From JBMNRY01 sp050944915 (GTDB lineage Bacteria > Bacillota > Limnochordia > JAAZLZ01): 7,847 nucleotides of DNA. Position 1 is the first letter of the stretch; each line of letters starts with the position of its first letter. Below, in pieces: positions 5,707-7,847 of this stretch. The notes under the pieces were generated by a model that saw nothing but the letters and a program-made list of their open reading frames with translations, was not told where the DNA came from and ran no database searches. The DNA lies in NCBI GenBank assembly GCA_050944915.1, contig JBMNRY010000089.1, positions 1 to 7,847 on the forward strand, in the 5' to 3' direction. The position numbers were made by a program, and so were the translations under genes.

Positions 5707-6190
5707 AACCGACTCCTAAACATGAGGATGTTAATCTATATGCAGGAGGCGGTCATTTCAGCAGGGTTTCTTTTTCGTTAACTAGGCTAGTATGGTGACC
5801 ATGGTCGTCTTGGAGATAGACTCAAAAGACGGAGTAGGATAAGGGCCCAGGACGGCTGTGGCAACGCCTAGAGGTGACCCTGCTATTCTCCTTGATGTTA
5901 TCGGTCTAAGAACACCTGTAGTAGGTATTGGTCATTAATGAAACGCTGATGGTTCTCTTTGAAATATGGCATGATAGCCGACGATAAAACTAGATTCTCC
6001 CTCAGGTCTAGAGTGGATGGCCCCCTTGGTTCGAGTTTTCCTTCGACTTTTGGTAGAATAGGGGTGGCTGGCCGATGCCTTTTGACAGAGTAAATACCCG
6101 TTGAATTCATTATTCACAACCGGAGTTTTAGAAACCTTGATCAAGGTCTAAAGGGATAGAAAGAGGATTGGCAACAGGAGGAGAAAGAGG
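5707..6190. other. 484-bp stretch without a convincing gene
   Basis: This spacer separates the starts of the divergent spoVB-like and rtcB genes. Open frames in it are short, lack ribosome binding sites and do not resemble known proteins. It contains nested complementary segments between 5744 and 5892 that could fold as an RNA. It also holds a plus-strand frame with protein-like composition broken by one stop (5792-5938), and a palindrome at 6127-6152 close to rtcB. It must also hold the promoters of both flanking genes. A perfect -35-like TTGACA occurs at 6082-6087, but with only a poor -10 (ATTCAT or TTCATT) at 17-18 bp. I cannot assign a definite role to the whole region. Confidence 0.6.
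6127..6152. promoter_or_regulatory. Imperfect palindrome upstream of rtcB, possible operator or leader hairpin
   Basis: The centre CCTTGATCAAGG (6135-6146) is a perfect 12-bp palindrome, 14 bp with the adjoining A and T. Outside it TTTAGA (6127-6132) matches TCTAAA (6147-6152), with two extra A bases in the left arm. It lies 38 bp before the rtcB ATG and 24 bp before its AGGAGGAG ribosome binding site, a position suited to a repressor site or a short leader hairpin. The regulator is unknown. Confidence 0.35.
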
Positions 6191-7435
6191 ATGTTTGTTA
6201 TTTACGATAAGACTACCCACCGGGTGCCGATAAAGGTTTGGCTGCCTGATGCAACCTATTTAGAAGCGGGATGCTTCACTCAAGCGGAGAATCTAAGTAG
6301 GCTACCCTTCGCCTTTCGGCACATCGCCCTCATGCCCGACACCCACCAAGGTTATGGGATGCCCATCGGCGGCGTATTGGCCACTACCGATGATGTCATT
6401 ATTCCTAACGCCGTTGGTGTTGATATCGCTTGTGGTGTACGATTCGTGAAAACAAACGTACCTGTATCCCTATTGAGGGAAGTGATGACTCCCAACGGTG
6501 ATTTGCTGCAAAATATCGTGGGGCAAATCATGCGCAATGTCCCCGTCGGGTTTGAGCATCACAAATCACCCATCTCAAGCCAACTTGTCCGGAGATATAA
6601 CCAAGGCTATTACGGCCAGCTCTTCCATTTAGGCCAGGGTGACCTCCCCGAAATTGAGGATGCAAATTATCAAATTGGCACCCTCGGTGGCGGTAATCAC
6701 TTCATTGAGTTTCAAGCCGATGAAGACGATTATGTCTGTATTATGGTTCATTCCGGTTCCCGCAACTTTGGTCACCGCATCTGCCGCTATTTCAACGGCC
6801 TAGCTAAAGAATTAAACAAAAAGGAGTCTAGTGTACCTTCTAGATACAATCTTGCCTATTTGTATACTACCAGCGAGGTCGGTAAGGGTTATGTGCAGTG
6901 GATGAATCTCGCTTTAGATTTCGCTAAAGAAAACCGCCAAGTGATGATGGATGTGGCTAAGGATATCTTGTATGATGCTTTGAATAGATATACCGACTTT
7001 AGGAATATCAAAGAAGAGATGGAAGTAGACGCCCACCATAATTATGGGGCACTAGAAGAGCATTTTGGCCAACGGGTCTGGGTCCACCGAAAAGGCGCCA
7101 TACGTGCTGGGAAAGATGAGTTCGGCATCATCCCGGGAGCTATGGGGTCCTTTAGCTACATCGTTCAAGGTTTGGGTAATCCGGAATCCTTCCATAGCTG
7201 TTCCCATGGGGCTGGTCGGGCCTATGGCCGAAAGGCGGCCTATCAGAAATTCACCGTGGAAGAGGTTATGGCCGACTTTAAGAGGCAAAATATCGTCCTG
7301 GGGAAAAGGAAGAAAAAAGATATCGTCGAGGAGTATCATAAGGCCTATAAAGATATTGATTTCGTCATGGAAAACCAGAAGGATTTGGTCACTCCCATCC
7401 TCAAGCTTCGAACCATTGCCGTCATTAAAGGGTAG
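6191..7435 (+). CDS. rtcB: RNA-splicing ligase RtcB (3'-phosphate / 2',3'-cyclic phosphate RNA ligase)
   Basis: The 414-residue product is close in length to E. coli RtcB (408). The enzyme joins RNA ends bearing 2',3'-cyclic phosphate or 3'-phosphate to 5'-OH ends, using GTP and Mn2+, in RNA repair or tRNA splicing. Conserved elements in order are MPDTHQGYGMPIGGV (48-62), VGVDIACG with metal ligands D78 and C81, GTLGGGNHFIE (163-173, N169 and H170), VHSGSRNFGH (186-195, H187), HHNYG (282-286), HRKGAIRAG (299-307), PGAMGS (315-320), the guanylylated histidine H339 in SHGAGR, and the terminal LRTIAVIKG with K413. All catalytic positions are present. The start is fixed by AGGAGGAG at 6176-6183. 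No rtcA, archease or rtcR gene is in view. The gene is convergent with a tRNA operon. Confidence 0.94.
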   Translation: MFVIYDKTTHRVPIKVWLPDATYLEAGCFTQAENLSRLPFAFRHIALMPDTHQGYGMPIGGVLATTDDVIIPNAVGVDIACGVRFVKTNVPVSLLREVMTPNGDLLQNIVGQIMRNVPVGFEHHKSPISSQLVRRYNQGYYGQLFHLGQGDLPEIEDANYQIGTLGGGNHFIEFQADEDDYVCIMVHSGSRNFGHRICRYFNGLAKELNKKESSVPSRYNLAYLYTTSEVGKGYVQWMNLALDFAKENRQVMMDVAKDILYDALNRYTDFRNIKEEMEVDAHHNYGALEEHFGQRVWVHRKGAIRAGKDEFGIIPGAMGSFSYIVQGLGNPESFHSCSHGAGRAYGRKAAYQKFTVEEVMADFKRQNIVLGKRKKKDIVEEYHKAYKDIDFVMENQKDLVTPILKLRTIAVIKG

Positions 7436-7502
7436 AAATAACAACTAACTCACTGGGATGGGCGGATTTGTAGAGCTTTCGATGGCGATGTGTCAGTACA
7501 AC

Positions 7503-7535
7503 AAAAAACCAGAAGCCTAAGGAAGACTTCTGGTT
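7503..7535 (-). terminator. Intrinsic terminator of the tRNA-Met/tRNA-Lys operon
   Basis: Read on the minus strand, AACCAGAAG (7535-7527) pairs with CTTCTGGTT (7515-7507) around an 11-nt loop, and the T-run continues to 7503. It begins 12 bp after the tRNA-Lys CCA end. On the plus strand the same stem is followed only by GTTCT, so it would be a poor terminator for rtcB, though it lies 67 bp after that gene. Confidence 0.78.
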
Positions 7536-7546
7536 GTTCTGCAAGC

Positions 7547-7623
7547 TGGTGCCCCGCCAGGGACTCGAACCCCGGACGCCCTGATTAAGAGTCAGGTGCT
7601 CTGGCCAGCTGAGCTAGCGGGGC
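7547..7623 (-). tRNA. tRNA-Lys (anticodon CTT), CCA end encoded
   Basis: The full cloverleaf can be drawn: acceptor GCCCCGC/GCGGGGC, D stem GCTC/GAGC, anticodon stem CCTGA/TCAGG with loop CTCTTAA (anticodon CTT, reading AAG), and T stem CGGGG/CCCTG with loop TTCGAGT. The discriminator is A and the CCA is genomically encoded (7547-7549). The body is 74 nt plus CCA. It is the second gene of a two-tRNA transcript, 7 nt (all T on the transcribed sense) after tRNA-Met. Confidence 0.96.
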
Positions 7624-7630
7624 AAAAAAA

Positions 7631-7707
7631 TGGTAGCGGCGGTTGGATTTGAACCAACGACGCCACGGGTATGAACCGTGTGCTCTGACCAACTGAGCTA
7701 CGCCGCC
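7631..7707 (-). tRNA. tRNA-Met (anticodon CAT), elongator type, CCA end encoded
   Basis: The cloverleaf is acceptor GGCGGCG/CGCCGCT, D stem GCTC/GAGC, anticodon stem CACGG/CCGTG with loop TTCATAC (anticodon CAT), and T stem GTTGG/CCAAC with loop TTCAAAT, followed by ACCA. The first acceptor pair is G1-U72 and the anticodon stem lacks the three G-C pairs of initiator tRNA, so this is not tRNA-fMet. The sequence closely resembles the B. subtilis elongator tRNA-Met, including the G1-U72 pair. A CAT anticodon could also mean tRNA-Ile2 (lysidine-modified), but the overall likeness favours Met. Confidence 0.93.
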
Positions 7708-7720
7708 ATCAACAATATTA

Positions 7721-7749
7721 ATTATAGCCAGGGGAGGGGAAAAAGTCAA
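7721..7749 (-). promoter_or_regulatory. Sigma-A type promoter of the tRNA-Met/tRNA-Lys operon
   Basis: On the minus strand, TTGACT (7749-7744) and a perfect TATAAT (7726-7721) are separated by exactly 17 bp. The expected transcription start near 7714 lies only about 7 nt upstream of the tRNA-Met 5' end, giving a very short 5' leader for RNase P. This is the best promoter in the window, as fits a stable RNA operon. Confidence 0.88.
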
Positions 7750-7762
7750 CCCCCTCTGATGG

Positions 7763-7787
7763 GTTTAGTACGCGTCAAGGTTTAGTA
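7763..7787. repeat. Short direct repeat GTTTAGTA upstream of the tRNA operon
   Basis: GTTTAGTA occurs at 7763-7770 and again at 7780-7787, 17 bp apart. It lies just upstream of the tRNA promoter's -35 box. It may be chance, or a remnant of or binding site in whatever lies beyond the window edge. In the last bases, GCTGTTT (7801-7807) and AAACAGC (7833-7839) are also inverted repeats. Confidence 0.25.
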
Positions 7788-7847
7788 GGCGAAAGACCTC
7801 GCTGTTTTTCCTTTGTTGGATAGTACCTTGTTAAACAGCACAAGCAA

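Noticed and set aside
5726..5750. Possible sporulation sigma-E promoter for spoVB (CATATAGAT on the minus strand)
   Set aside because: The -10 match is partial and no acceptable -35 lies about 14 bp upstream.
5740..5781. A 13-codon plus-strand frame (MQEAVISAGFLFR)
   Set aside because: Only a weak AGGA lies 11 nt upstream, it is followed by no related gene, and it overlaps the candidate folded region; too short to support.
5898..6144. Two overlapping minus-strand open frames of about 70 codons
   Set aside because: Neither has a ribosome binding site, they overlap in different frames, and neither resembles a known protein.

Overview
The window looks like chromosomal DNA of an endospore-forming Firmicute (Bacillota) of moderate GC. 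The evidence is a SpoVB-type flippase, strong AGGAGG-type ribosome binding sites, a TTG start, tRNA genes with encoded CCA ends, and an elongator tRNA-Met that resembles the Bacillus one. No phage, transposon, CRISPR or conjugative genes are visible. The species cannot be named from sequence alone.

Left part (1-4150): an enolase-superfamily gene of the o-succinylbenzoate synthase / N-acylamino acid racemase family (menC-like) is read leftward. A complete tungstate uptake operon is read rightward from the same intergenic region: tupA (binding protein), tupB (permease), tupC (ATPase), then a small ModE-like DNA-binding protein. The divergent spacer holds a 24-bp inverted repeat with the arm-and-spacer layout of an E. 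coli ModE operator, so a plausible local circuit is that the last gene of the operon controls the first. A very strong G7/C7 hairpin with a T-run lies between tupA and tupB and should make tupA more abundant than tupBC. A second intrinsic terminator ends the operon at about 4114-4143.

Middle (4183-6190): a spoVB-like gene reads leftward. It is followed by a 484-bp stretch without a convincing gene. That stretch contains nested complementary segments compatible with a folded RNA, an interrupted protein-like reading frame, and a palindrome just upstream of the next gene.

Right part (6191-7847): rtcB, an RNA 3'-phosphate/2',3'-cyclic phosphate ligase, reads rightward. It converges on a two-gene tRNA operon, tRNA-Met(CAT) then tRNA-Lys(CTT), that reads leftward. 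That operon has a textbook sigma-A promoter (TTGACT-17-TATAAT) and an intrinsic terminator.

The window is mostly ordinary housekeeping and metal-uptake content. I see no clear new multi-gene system. The items most worth a second look are the tungstate circuit (operator plus HTH-only regulator plus internal attenuator) and the unexplained 5707-6190 gap.
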